A stretch of 64,000 nt of DNA, from NCBI RefSeq assembly GCF_030345075.1, contig NZ_CP128361.1:4092001-4156000 (forward strand), given 5' to 3'. A program made the translations under genes and the position numbers. The notes beneath the pieces are model-generated. The model was not told where the DNA came from. It saw nothing but the letters and a program-made list of their open reading frames with translations, and did not search any database. Shown piece by piece: positions 33,431-41,431 of this stretch (positions within the stretch are counted from its first letter, which is position 1; every line of letters begins with the position of its first letter). This DNA comes from Solwaraspora sp. WMMA2065 (GTDB taxonomy: Bacteria > Actinomycetota > Actinomycetes > Mycobacteriales > Micromonosporaceae).

Positions 33431-34198
33431 TCAACCGGCGGCTGCCAGCCGGCGCATCGATCCGGACGGCAGCCGGCGTCCGACCGCCACCAGCTGCCGT
33501 CCGGCGGGCGTGCCGTCGCTCGGACCGGCGACGGCCGGGTCGATCTCGGTCAGCAGCCGGCGGAACAGCGTCGGGCGGTCCACCCGGATCACGGTGCTGC
33601 GCCCGCTGCGCTCGACGACCGTGTGCGGCAGCGCCAACGCCGGTGCGGCACTTCGCAGCAGCGCCGCAGCCGGGGTGCTCACCGAGATGGCGAGCACCCC
33701 GGCGGTCCGGTCCGCCGGAGCCAGCAGCGCGGCCATCCGCCAGACGGCCAGCGCAGCGGGGTAGTGCGCGGCCGCCAGCCCGGGGCTGCCGAGCATCCGC
33801 CGACCGTCGCGCCACGCGCCGGCCAGCGCCCGCAACACCCGGTGGTACCCGTCCGAGGACACATCGACCCTGGTCAGCGAGGTGCATGCGCCGACCGGGC
33901 TGGTCACCGACCAGGTGATCGTGGACAGCAGGCGGGCGGTCCGGGCCGCGGCCGCGGGCTGCTCGGTCTGTGCCACCGGTAGCTGCCGGTCCGCAGTGGC
34001 CGACGCCGGCCCCAGTCGGCGCCAGCCGACCGGCCGCCGTTCGTTCCAGCAGAACGCGGCCTCCAGCAGCGGGTACGCGCCGAGCGGGCCGGCCGCGACG
34101 GCACGCAGTACCTTCTCGGTGCCTCCACCGGGCCGGTTGTCCGCCCCGGCGCCGGTGTCGTCGGCACCACTACTGCCAGCCGTGGTCGGTAGGGTCAT
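33431..34198 (-). CDS. hypothetical protein
   Basis: 255 residues, Ala/Arg/Leu-rich, without signal peptide or convincing transmembrane helix. The first 30 residues are Gly/Asp/Thr-rich and probably disordered. The body mixes helices (LLEAAFCWNERRPVGWRRLG, YHRVLRALAGAWRDGRRMLG, AALAVWRMAALL) with strands (TRVDVSSDG, TVVERSGRSTVIRVDRP). Third-position G/C bias supports coding. No family recognised. It lies 49 bp downstream of the substrate-binding lipoprotein gene and may be co-transcribed with it. Confidence 0.6.
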   Translation of the reverse strand: MTLPTTAGSSGADDTGAGADNRPGGGTEKVLRAVAAGPLGAYPLLEAAFCWNERRPVGWRRLGPASATADRQLPVAQTEQPAAAARTARLLSTITWSVTSPVGACTSLTRVDVSSDGYHRVLRALAGAWRDGRRMLGSPGLAAAHYPAALAVWRMAALLAPADRTAGVLAISVSTPAAALLRSAAPALALPHTVVERSGRSTVIRVDRPTLFRRLLTEIDPAVAGPSDGTPAGRQLVAVGRRLPSGSMRRLAAAG

Positions 34199-34247
34199 AA
34201 CTGAACTCCTCTGCCACGTTCACGCGCGCCCGCCAGGGGCGCGCAGG

Positions 34248-35396
34248 TCAACTTGTCGGGATGGACCGCTCCGCCACGAACCGGCCCTGCTGGACGCGGA
34301 ACGCCCAGACCACCACCGACGACGCCACCAGCTCACCGGTGCCGGTCCAGGCGATCCGGGTGGTGACCCCGGGCTCGTCGTAGTCGTCGACGAACGCGGC
34401 CATCGCGGTCCGGCCACCGTGTCCGGCCTGGATCCCGGCGAGGAACACCGTCGCCGCGTCGTACGACTCAGCGGAGTTGGTGCCCGGCTCCACCCCGAAG
34501 CGTTCCCGGTAGCGCTGCGGAAACTCGGCGCCGGCCCGCTCCGGCGGCAGGCAGGGGCAGGTGATCACCACTGCGGTCTCGGCATCGTCGCCGGCCTCGC
34601 GGAGAAAGCCGTCCGCCTTCGCCCCGTCACCGGCGACGAAGGTCGCCGGGACGTCGGCCGCGCGGAGCTGGCGGCGCAGCCGACCGGCTTCCGCGTAGTA
34701 GCCGCCGTAGAAGACCACGTCTGCGTCGGCTGAACGGATCTGCCCGACGACCGCGCTGAAGTCGGTCGCTCCGGCGGCGACCGTCGCCCGCTGCACCACC
34801 TTGGCGCCGAGTCTGGCGGCCACCTGGTCGGCCAGCCCTTGGCCGTACGCCCCGCCGTCGTCGACGACGAACACCGCCGTGCCGCCCAGTGCCTGGTCGA
34901 TGTACTGACCGGCGGCACGCCCCTGCGCGGCGTCGTTGCCGACCAGCCGGTGAAAGGTGGACCAGCCTCGTTCGCTGAGTTCGGTCCGGGTCGCCGAGGT
35001 GGTGATCGTGGCGACGCCGCCCTGGTCGAGGATCGGCAGTGCCGCTTCGGCCTCGCCGGAGAAGCCCGGACCGACCACCCCGATGATGCGGGCGTCGTCA
35101 ACGATCTGCTGGGCCAGGGCGGGGGCCTGCTTCGGGTCGCCCTGCGAATCGAACTCGATCAGCTCCACCGGGCAGTCCGGATGCTCCGCCCGGTACTGGT
35201 CGAAGGCCAGTCGGGCACCGTCACGGACGTTGCCGCCGAGGTCGGCCGAGTCGCCGGAGAGCGGTCCGAGGACCGCGATGCGGCTGCCGCAGGCGCTGGC
35301 CGGTGCCGCCTGCTCGCCACCGGCCGAGACGCATCCGGTCAGCACCGACAGCAGGCCGAACATCGCCGTCGGCCGCAGCAACGTACGCACGTCCAC
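34248..35396 (-). CDS. ABC-type substrate-binding lipoprotein, branched-chain amino acid (LivJ-like) family
   Basis: 382 residues. Lipobox LSVLTGC with the lipidated Cys at position 22. The mature part is a type I periplasmic-binding fold: IAVLGPLSGDSADLGGNVRDGARLAFDQY, GDPKQAPALAQQIVDDARIIGVVGPGFSGEAEAALPIL, SATRTELSERGWSTFHRLVGND and DVVFYGGYYAEAGRLRRQL. Members bind amino acids or act as sensors. No permease or ATPase gene is nearby, so it either works with a distant transporter or is a solo receptor. Divergent from the lipoprotein at 35450. Confidence 0.87.
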   Translation of the reverse strand: MDVRTLLRPTAMFGLLSVLTGCVSAGGEQAAPASACGSRIAVLGPLSGDSADLGGNVRDGARLAFDQYRAEHPDCPVELIEFDSQGDPKQAPALAQQIVDDARIIGVVGPGFSGEAEAALPILDQGGVATITTSATRTELSERGWSTFHRLVGNDAAQGRAAGQYIDQALGGTAVFVVDDGGAYGQGLADQVAARLGAKVVQRATVAAGATDFSAVVGQIRSADADVVFYGGYYAEAGRLRRQLRAADVPATFVAGDGAKADGFLREAGDDAETAVVITCPCLPPERAGAEFPQRYRERFGVEPGTNSAESYDAATVFLAGIQAGHGGRTAMAAFVDDYDEPGVTTRIAWTGTGELVASSVVVWAFRVQQGRFVAERSIPTS

Positions 35397-35449
35397 CTCC
35401 TGTACCCGGTCGGACCCGCCTATCCTGCTGGTAGGAGCGTGAGGTTTTG

Positions 35450-35947
35450 ATGAGACGGTTGATCCTGGGTGCGGTGCTGACCCTCACCGGGTTGGTCCTC
35501 ACCGGGTTGGTCCTCACCGGGTGCAGCGATCCCGGGGCGGGGGCCCCGGCGGATGTTTCCGCCGCGCCGTCGTCCACCGCGACCGGCACCGCGCTGTACG
35601 CGGTCGATTCCCAGACGCTGGACGAGATCGTCATCGACGCGCAGGGGTTCGTGCTGTACCGCTCCGACCGGGACACCGCGGCACCGACCTGGTCGGCCTG
35701 CGAGGGACAGTGCCGGCAATCCTGGCTGCCGGCACCCTGCGAGAGCGAGGTACGGGTGGAGGGGATCGACCGGCAGCTGGTCGGCTGCTTCGACCGGTCC
35801 GACGGGAGCCGGCAGCTGAGCCTGGCCGGCTGGCCGCTGTACGGGTACGCCGGTGACCGGATGCCCGGCGACGCGAACGGTCACGGCCAGTCGGGCATCT
35901 GGTTCGCGATCCGCCCCGACGGCGACACCGCGGTCTACGTGCCCTGA
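35450..35947 (+). CDS. secreted-repeat lipoprotein (COG4315-like)
   Basis: 165 residues from ATG 35450 with GAGG 5-8 nt upstream. The signal peptide ends in LVLTGC (lipobox); its leucine-rich core is lengthened by a 15-bp tandem DNA repeat. The mature domain has the repeated lipoprotein pattern GFVLYRSDRDTAAPTWSACE, GQCRQSWLP and LAGWPLYGYAGD, with paired Cys residues. The COG4315 family is widespread in actinomycetes, of unknown or suspected redox role. It converges on the histidine kinase gene. Confidence 0.8.
   Translation: MRRLILGAVLTLTGLVLTGLVLTGCSDPGAGAPADVSAAPSSTATGTALYAVDSQTLDEIVIDAQGFVLYRSDRDTAAPTWSACEGQCRQSWLPAPCESEVRVEGIDRQLVGCFDRSDGSRQLSLAGWPLYGYAGDRMPGDANGHGQSGIWFAIRPDGDTAVYVP
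35483..35521 (+). repeat. 15-bp tandem repeat in a signal peptide
   Basis: CTCACCGGGTTGGTC occurs twice in tandem (35483-35497, 35498-35512), followed by a partial third copy to 35521. It encodes a repeated LTGLV in the hydrophobic core, so copy-number change would alter signal length in frame. Confidence 0.85.
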
Positions 35948-35993
35948 TCGGGGTGGTCCCGGAACGCTGACCGGTCCGCTCGGGCATGCCGTC

Positions 35994-37292
35994 CTACCCG
36001 CCCTGACCGCCGGGCAGCCGCAGCCGGGCCTCAGCACCGCCGCCTTCGGCGTTGACCAGCCGCAGCTGCCCGCCGTGCAGCTGCGCCACCCAGCTGGCGA
36101 TGGCCAGCCCGAGCCCGGTGCCGTCCTCGGTGCCGCTGCGGAACCGCTGCTCGGGCGCGGCGGCGACAGCTTCGCTGAGCCCGGTGCCGCGGTCACGTAC
36201 CCGGACGGTCGGCGGTCCGGCGGTGACCTCGAGCCGGATCTCGGCCGGCTGGTCGGCGGCCCGACCGTGCTGGACCGCGTTCTGAATCAGGTTGCGCAGT
36301 GCGATCCGGACCAGCGCCGGGTCGCCGTACGCCACCACGGCCTCGGTGACCGGCACCGCCCGGTGCGGCGCGACGACGGTGTCGGTCAGCACCTCCTCGG
36401 CCAGTTGGTCCAGGCGGAACGGCTCCCGGCGCAGGTCACGCAGGCCGGCGACGAGCTGGGCCCGGGTGAGCAGGACGGAGACCGAGTCGGCGAGCCGGTC
36501 GGCGGAGCGCACCACCTGGCGCAGCGCCGCCGGGCGGCGCTGCGGCTCGGCCAGCGCGGTCTCGGAGACGGCACGGATCACGGTCAACGGGGTGCGCAGC
36601 TCGTGCGCGGCGTCGGCAACGAACCGTTCCTGCTGGTTGAGGGCGTCGGCGATGGGCTCGGTGCCGCGGCGGGCGAGCAGGTAACCGCCGGCGCCGGCCA
36701 GCGCGGTGAAGCTGACGCCGCCGGCGACCAGGGCCAGGGCCAGCCGCTGGTTGGCGGTCTCGGCCGGCCCGGTGTCGCCGAGCACGACGACGGCGCCGGC
36801 CACCGCCCCGGTGACGGCGTGCTGGAACGGTACGGCGAGCAGCGGGGTGGGGGTACCGGCGGTGTCGCCGACTCCGCCGGCGAGCTCGGTGCCGGAGGTC
36901 CAGACCGTCCGGGCCGGTGCCAGCAGGTTGTCCGGCGGGACGACCGGCAGCCGGGCCGGGTACGCGAAGACCAGGCTGAGGTCGGCCCGACCGGCCTCGT
37001 ACACGTAGACGGCGGTGGTGCCGTTGGCGACCGCGTTGTCGAACAGTTTGTCGAGCTGCAGCGCCCCGGACTCGTAGTAGAGCAGGGCGGCGGCGGTGCT
37101 GGCGGTACGCCGCAGCTCGGCGGCGACCACCTCGTCCCGCTGCCGCCCGTCGACCAGCAGCGCGACGGCGCCCATTCCGGCCAGGCCGACCACGTTGATC
37201 GCCATCACCAGCAGCGTGATCCGGATCCGCAGGTTGCGCAGCCGGTCGGCGGTCTGCAGCGGCTTGCCACCCCGCCGGTCGCGGCGGTTCAC
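35994..37292 (-). CDS. two-component sensor histidine kinase
   Basis: 432 residues from GTG 37292. TM1 about 24-46; extracytoplasmic sensor about 47-180; TM2 about 183-206. HisKA holds the phospho-accepting H230 in FVADAAHELRTPLTVIR. The HATPase has its N-box at RNLIQNAVQHG (N337), a G1 box in VRDRGTGLSEAV and a G2 box GTGLGLAIASWVAQLHGG. No complete HAMP is obvious between TM2 and H230. It follows its response regulator with a 28-bp gap; the signal is unknown. Confidence 0.93.
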   Translation of the reverse strand: MNRRDRRGGKPLQTADRLRNLRIRITLLVMAINVVGLAGMGAVALLVDGRQRDEVVAAELRRTASTAAALLYYESGALQLDKLFDNAVANGTTAVYVYEAGRADLSLVFAYPARLPVVPPDNLLAPARTVWTSGTELAGGVGDTAGTPTPLLAVPFQHAVTGAVAGAVVVLGDTGPAETANQRLALALVAGGVSFTALAGAGGYLLARRGTEPIADALNQQERFVADAAHELRTPLTVIRAVSETALAEPQRRPAALRQVVRSADRLADSVSVLLTRAQLVAGLRDLRREPFRLDQLAEEVLTDTVVAPHRAVPVTEAVVAYGDPALVRIALRNLIQNAVQHGRAADQPAEIRLEVTAGPPTVRVRDRGTGLSEAVAAAPEQRFRSGTEDGTGLGLAIASWVAQLHGGQLRLVNAEGGGAEARLRLPGGQGG

Positions 37293-37320
37293 GGCGGCGC
37301 CCCGCCAGTTCGGCCGGCGG

Positions 37321-37989
37321 TCACGACGGCGCCCCGCCGACCCGGTAGCCGACCCCGCGTACGGTGTGAATCAACTGCGGCTCGCCGAGCTTGCGGCGCA
37401 GCTGGGCGACCACTGCGTCCACCACGTTCGAGCTGGGGTCGGCGAGCTCGTCCCAACAGTGTTCGAACAGGTCGCTTCGGCTGACCACCGCCGGACGCCG
37501 GACCAGCAGCATCTCCAGTACGGCGAACTCCTTGCGGGTGAGCGTCAGCAGGACGCCGGCCCGGCGCACCTCCCGACGGGCGGCGTCGACCTCCAGATCC
37601 GCCACCCGCAGCAGCGGCGGGGTGGTGGCGCCGCGGCGTCGGCAGAGCGCCCGGACCCGCAGGACGAGTTCGGCCGTGACGAAGGGCTTCACCACGTAGT
37701 CGTCGACACCGGCCTGGAAGCCGGCGATCCGGTCCCCGGCGCTGTCCAGCGCGGTGAGCACCAGAGCCGGTGTGGTGAGCCCGGACCGGCGTCGATGGCT
37801 GAGCTGGTGCAGTGAGTCGCCTTCCGGAAGGATCCGGTCGAGCACCAGGCAGTCGTAGTCGTTGATGCTCATGCTCAGGTCGGCCTGGCTCCAGTCGGCC
37901 GCCTGGTCGACGGCGAATCCGCCGGAGCGCAGCGCGGTGACGACGGCGCTGCGTACCTCGGGGTCGTCCTCGACCACCAGCACCCGCAT
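37321..37989 (-). CDS. OmpR/PhoB-type response regulator
   Basis: 222 residues. Receiver 1-118: acidic pocket VEDD (7-9), phospho-Asp D51 (LVLDRILPEGD), Thr79/Lys101 switch pair (LTALDS, VVKPF). Winged-helix output about 128-218: RREVRRAGVLLTLTRKEFAV, VVDAVVAQLRRKLG and HTVRGVGYRVG. It acts with the kinase just downstream. The ruined cellulase genes lie upstream. Confidence 0.95.
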   Translation of the reverse strand: MRVLVVEDDPEVRSAVVTALRSGGFAVDQAADWSQADLSMSINDYDCLVLDRILPEGDSLHQLSHRRRSGLTTPALVLTALDSAGDRIAGFQAGVDDYVVKPFVTAELVLRVRALCRRRGATTPPLLRVADLEVDAARREVRRAGVLLTLTRKEFAVLEMLLVRRPAVVSRSDLFEHCWDELADPSSNVVDAVVAQLRRKLGEPQLIHTVRGVGYRVGGAPS

Positions 37990-38037
37990 GCGGGCGAGGC
38001 TAGCAAGCCGCCGTCACCAGCGCGTCTTCGACGAGGG

Positions 38038-38530
38038 TCAACCCGAGGACGCGCAGCGCTCGCCGTTGAGCAGGAAGGTCGTCGGCGGCGGGTTGCTCGC
38101 CGAGTACCTGACCACGAAACCGAGCTGTGCGCTGCCGCCGGCCGGGATCCGGCTGTTCCACGTCGTGTTGGCGACGGTGATGTCCGGCGGGACCAGGTCG
38201 ACCGGTTCGGCGCCCCACAGGTGGCTGGGTCCGCACGGTCAGTGGCTCGGTCGGTGGTGAGGTGTTGCCAGCGTCGTCGTGGGCCCGCACCACGAAGGTG
38301 TACGCGGTCTGCGGTTGCAGTGCGCCGACCCGGGCGGTCGGTCCGGTCGGCGGGTGTTGCGGGGCGGTCGCCACCGGGGTGGTGGAGCCGTCGGGGTTGA
38401 CCCGCAGCACCTCGTACCAGGCGACGTAGACGTTGTCGGCGGACGGCTGCCACCGCAGGGTGACCGAGTCGGTGCCGATCGTGGTGGCGGTCAGCGCGCT
38501 TGGCGCGGTGGGTGGTTGGTCGTCGCCGGG
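38038..38530 (-). pseudogene. remnant of a modular cellulase/polysaccharidase: FnIII domain plus half CBM2
   Basis: In one minus-strand frame (about 38515-38224) lies a whole fibronectin III domain: PPTAPSALTATTIGTDSVTL, WYEVLRVNPDG, LQPQTAYTFVVRAHDDAGN. The next segment continues in a different frame (about 38220-38038) with the C-terminal half of a family-2 cellulose-binding module: VANTTWNSRIPAGG, LGFVVRYSASNPPPT, FLLNGERC, then stop. The first half of the CBM2 and the phase between the pieces are gone, and no catalytic domain is found upstream. A CebR-type operator survives about 650 bp upstream. Confidence 0.7.
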
Positions 38531-38819
38531 CGGCATGGTCAGGCGCAGGCTCGGGCTGGCCGGCGACGGTCGGGGTGCCGGGGGTGGTCGGGATCGCGCC
38601 GGATCCACCGGCGGCAGTGGTGTGGCGGTTGCGGCATGGGCATCTCGCTTTCGGTGCGGACGCCGGGACGGACCAGCGGATCGACCGACTGTGAGCTTGC
38701 CCACTACTCATCGACGAGCATCGAACCTCCGGTGCCGGTGGAGCGAGCTTGCGTCCGACCGTCGCCGCAGACCGAGCACGGCAGCTCAGCCGCCGCTCCG
38801 AGGCCCACACACACAACGA

Positions 38820-38843
38820 AGCCTGCCGATGCATCGGCAGGCT
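38820..38843 (-). terminator. 24-bp palindromic hairpin
   Basis: A perfect 24-bp palindrome (arm AGCCTGCCGATG). On the minus strand it is followed by TTCGTTGTGTGTGTG, the nearest thing to a T-rich tail in this region, suggesting a factor-independent terminator for leftward transcription. Confidence 0.6.
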
Positions 38844-38920
38844 GGACAGCACTCTCGGACGGACCGACGTCGCGGTCCCGACTTGTCGGCGATTCTCCGC
38901 CGTAACAATCGGGGACTAGC

Positions 38921-38952
38921 GTGGGGACGGGGAGGGCAACCCCCGTCCCCAC
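38921..38952. terminator. 12-bp-stem hairpin
   Basis: GTGGGGACGGGG (38921-38932) pairs perfectly with CCCCGTCCCCAC (38941-38952) around an 8-nt loop. It lies about 80 bp from the other hairpin. No gene clearly ends at it. Confidence 0.5.
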
Positions 38953-39184
38953 CATTCAGTTGCAAAACACGCACGAGCGGTTTGGCGTCCAGGTCGTGCG
39001 TGACGCGCGGGAGCCGGGCCACGCGAGTGGCTCTGGTTCCACCTCCTCTCGACAGGTGGTGCGCGGGCTGGCGGCGGTGTCCGGGCTTGGCCCGCCGCCA
39101 GCCTCGGGAGCTGTGCGGTTGACACGGTGATGTCGCCATCGCCGCGCCACGCGTCGACTACCTCAGCAGGGGCACATCCATCGA

Positions 39185-39198
39185 TGGAAGCGCTCCCA
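39185..39198 (-). promoter_or_regulatory. CebR-type operator left from a lost cellulase gene
   Basis: TGGAAGCGCTCCCA differs at one base from the perfect site in front of the GH9 gene. On the minus strand a TACAGT hexamer stands 7 nt before it, so the site would lie just past a leftward transcription start, as at the GH9 gene. The leftward reading frame it would control is destroyed. Confidence 0.68.
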
Positions 39199-39291
39199 TG
39201 CAGGGACTGTAGCCTGAGTCACGAGTTTGCGAAAGTGCAGCGGCTGATCAGCTCACGAAATGAAGGTGTGATGAGGCGGTCACGCCCATGT

Positions 39292-40017
39292 TCACCGGCC
39301 GAACTGCTGGACCGCCGCGGTCACCCCGGCGACGATCAGCAGCGCGTCCGGCGGGATCAACGTCTCAGGTTCCGCGTACCGCAGCTGCCGGTCCCGCTCC
39401 TTGATCCCGACCACCGTGATGCCGTACCGCTGGCGTAGCCGGGACTCGGCCAACGTCCGACCGGTGGCGTCCGGCGGGGCGCAGACCTTGGCGATGGCGA
39501 ACCCGTCGTCGAACTCGATGAAGTCGAGCATCCGGCTGGCCAGCAGGTGGGCCACCCGGTCACCCATCGTCGCCTCCGGAAAAATCACATGGTGCGCACC
39601 GACCGAGGCGAGGATCCGGCCGTGCTTGGCGGTGATCGCCTTCGCCCAGATCTCCGGGACACCCAGCTCGGTCAGCGCCACCACGGTGAGGATGCTGGCC
39701 TCGACGTCCGAGCCGATACCGACCACCGCGCGGGGGTAGTCGGCGACGCCGCACTGGCGCAACGCCTGGTCGTCGGTCGAGTCCGCCTCGACCACCCTCG
39801 GCAGCCGCTCGGACCAGCGGTGCACCCGTTTGGGGTGCTCGTCGATGCCCAGCACGTGATGGCCGAGGCGGAGCAGGGACTGGGCGACCTGACCACCGAA
39901 CCGCCCGAGGCCGATCACCGCCACGCTGTCGGCGTCCGGCGGCCCGACCGGGGAATCGTCATCTCTCACCGAGGATCCGTCCGAGGCTAGGACTTTGCCG
40001 CTTTTCCTCATACGCAC
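39292..40017 (-). CDS. TrkA/KtrA-type RCK potassium-channel regulatory protein
   Basis: 241 residues. N-terminal RCK-N Rossmann domain (about 30-145): VAVIGLGRFGGQVAQSLLRLG, an acidic strand end GIDEHPKR, and PEIWAKAITAKHGRILASVGAHHVIFPE. C-terminal RCK-C (about 160-235). Such proteins gate Trk/Ktr K+ uptake by binding NAD(H) or ATP; in several bacteria the RCK-C domain binds c-di-AMP. No membrane subunit is adjacent. Start ATG 40017, with ATG 40011 as an alternative. It is divergent from a c-di-AMP riboswitch. Confidence 0.9.
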   Translation of the reverse strand: MRMRKSGKVLASDGSSVRDDDSPVGPPDADSVAVIGLGRFGGQVAQSLLRLGHHVLGIDEHPKRVHRWSERLPRVVEADSTDDQALRQCGVADYPRAVVGIGSDVEASILTVVALTELGVPEIWAKAITAKHGRILASVGAHHVIFPEATMGDRVAHLLASRMLDFIEFDDGFAIAKVCAPPDATGRTLAESRLRQRYGITVVGIKERDRQLRYAEPETLIPPDALLIVAGVTAAVQQFGR

Positions 40018-40227
40018 TGTAGTCAGCCGCTAACCTCGACGCAGCGATATCCGGCCCGTCCCACGACTTGTCGTACACCGACAAACGCAGACAGTGGACA
40101 TCACCGAAAGTCGTTGTCTGGTAACGGATTATTCCAGCTCAGTCAGGATTGTCGAGGTGTTGATGCCGGTGACCGATCCGGTAAGCTTGCCCGCGGTCTC
40201 CGCCAGGCGGCGCCCACCGGCGCCGGC
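40018..40227. other. divergent promoter region between RCK gene and riboswitch
   Basis: 210 bp, AT-richer than its surroundings around 40080-40150. It should hold the leftward promoter of the RCK gene and the rightward promoter of the riboswitch transcript. No box could be assigned with confidence. Confidence 0.45.
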
Positions 40228-40350
40228 GGTGACCGCCGCCCAATCACCCCTCCGGGGTGAGCCGGGGAACCACGTTTCCACCGGGGTGAATCCGCGCCAG
40301 CGGTAGGGATCGTTCCGTCCCGAACCCGTCAGCTAACTCGGTCGGCGGCC
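40228..40350 (+). ncRNA. c-di-AMP riboswitch (ydaO/yuaA class)
   Basis: The conserved ydaO-class core is recognisable in order: GAGCCGGGGAACC, then ACCGGGGTGAATCCG, GGTAGGGATCGTTCC, and CCCGAACCCGTCAGCTAAC. The closing stem pairs GACCGCCGCC (40231-40240) with the GTCGGCGGCC segment at 40341-40350. The class senses cyclic di-AMP and normally turns genes off when it is abundant; in actinomycetes it precedes cell-wall hydrolases and related exported proteins. It ends 15 nt before the ATG of the gene at 40366, with AAGGAAAGGA between, so control of translation or of termination just before the gene is possible. Confidence 0.92.
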
Positions 40351-40365
40351 AAGGAAAGGAACAGG

Positions 40366-41382
40366 ATGACCGCACCCCTCCGCCGGCGGATTCCGACGGC
40401 CGCGGCCCTCGCCGCCGTCGCCGCCCTGCTCGCCGGCTTCGTCGTAGCGTCGCCGGCCGCCGCTCAGGATCCGGACGACGAAGGCGCCCCGCCATTGCTC
40501 AGTGAGGTGCTCGAATCGACCGGCCGGGGCTTCGTCGAAGCCAAAGCCGCGGTCGACGAGTCCCGCAAACGCCAGTTGAAGCTCAACCTCGAGTTGGAAA
40601 AAGTCGAGGAGCGGATAGCGGCGCTGACCCCGCAGATCGGCCAGGTCGCCTCCAACTCGTACCGTCTCGGTCGGATCACCCCGGTGATGGTCCTGCTCAA
40701 CAGTGCCGATCCGGACACGTTGCTGGAACGCGCCGAAGGCCTGGACATGATCGCCATGCACGACAACAAGCGGATCCGGGAGCTCAACGAGGCCCGCGAA
40801 CAGGCCGCTCGGGCGGTCGCCGCGATCGACGCCGAGGTGGCCCGCGAGGAACAGCAACTCGAGGCGATGTCCCGCCAGAAGAAAGAGGCCGAAAAGGCCC
40901 TGCAACTGGTCGGCGCGGTCGCCACCAACGGGTTTGTCTCGGCCACCTCGCCGGTCGCCGCCCAGGCTCCGCGTAACTCGGACGGTTCCTGGCCGTCCCA
41001 GTCGTGCAGCCTGGACGACCCCACCACGAGCGGCTGCATCACGCCGCGCACCATGCACGCGCTGAACGAGGCGAAGAAGGCCGGCTTCACCCGCTTCGTC
41101 TCCTGCTTCCGCCCCGGCGGACCGTTCGAGCACCCCAAGGGACGGGCCTGCGACTTCTCCGCTCAGCAGCAGGGGTTCGGCGGCGACGCCTTCGGCGACG
41201 ACCGGCTGTACGGCAACAACCTGACCGCCTTCCTGGTCCGCAACGCCGACAAGCTCGGCATCCTGTACGTCATCTGGTACCGGCAGTTCTGGTCACCGAC
41301 GACCGGCTGGAGTTCGTACAGCGGTGCCGGCGGCGACCCGAACAGCGACCACACCAACCACGTACATCTGTCCCTGCTGTGA
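40366..41382 (+). CDS. secreted coiled-coil protein with C-terminal ARB-07466/VldE-like domain
   Basis: 338 residues. Signal peptide about 1-34 (AAA cleavage); a long coiled coil (about 50-190: VEERIAALTPQIGQVASNSY, REEQQLEAMSRQKKEAEKAL) like those of the RipA/EnvC type that hold wall enzymes in check; then a compact C-terminal domain (about 215-338) with TPRTMHALNEAKKAGFTRFV, HPKGRACDFSAQ and a final DHTNHVHLSLL. The His/Asp pattern resembles D-Ala-D-Ala peptidase-like folds, but activity is unproven. It lies under a c-di-AMP riboswitch, which supports a cell-wall role. Confidence 0.85.
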   Translation: MTAPLRRRIPTAAALAAVAALLAGFVVASPAAAQDPDDEGAPPLLSEVLESTGRGFVEAKAAVDESRKRQLKLNLELEKVEERIAALTPQIGQVASNSYRLGRITPVMVLLNSADPDTLLERAEGLDMIAMHDNKRIRELNEAREQAARAVAAIDAEVAREEQQLEAMSRQKKEAEKALQLVGAVATNGFVSATSPVAAQAPRNSDGSWPSQSCSLDDPTTSGCITPRTMHALNEAKKAGFTRFVSCFRPGGPFEHPKGRACDFSAQQQGFGGDAFGDDRLYGNNLTAFLVRNADKLGILYVIWYRQFWSPTTGWSSYSGAGGDPNSDHTNHVHLSLL

Positions 41383-41393
41383 CCTGACCTCAC

Positions 41394-41431
41394 CTCGTGC
41401 GGTGCCGGGGCCGGCCCCGGCACCGCACGAG
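41394..41431. terminator. 38-bp perfect palindrome between convergent genes
   Basis: Two 19-bp arms, CTCGTGCGGTGCCGGGGCC (41394-41412) and its exact complement (41413-41431), 11 bp after the secreted-protein stop and 30 bp before the GH65 stop. Likely bidirectional terminator. Confidence 0.78.

Larger units (their letters stand above)
38531..39291. other. non-coding decay region upstream of the cellulase remnant
   Basis: About 760 bp without a convincing gene. Open frames up to 117 codons exist on both strands but have no motif, start signal or consistent codon bias. It holds two strong hairpins, a CebR-like operator and, just beyond it on the minus strand, a possible TACAGT -10 box. The picture is of a deleted and scrambled 5' part of the cellulase gene. 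Confidence 0.5.

Noticed and set aside
38956-39150. 64-codon minus-strand frame ending CVFCN just before a hairpin and near the CebR-like site, considered as a small regulated peptide gene
   Set aside because: No ribosome site at the start, no signal peptide, Arg/Pro-rich composition typical of non-coding frames in GC-rich DNA, and all three frames there look alike.
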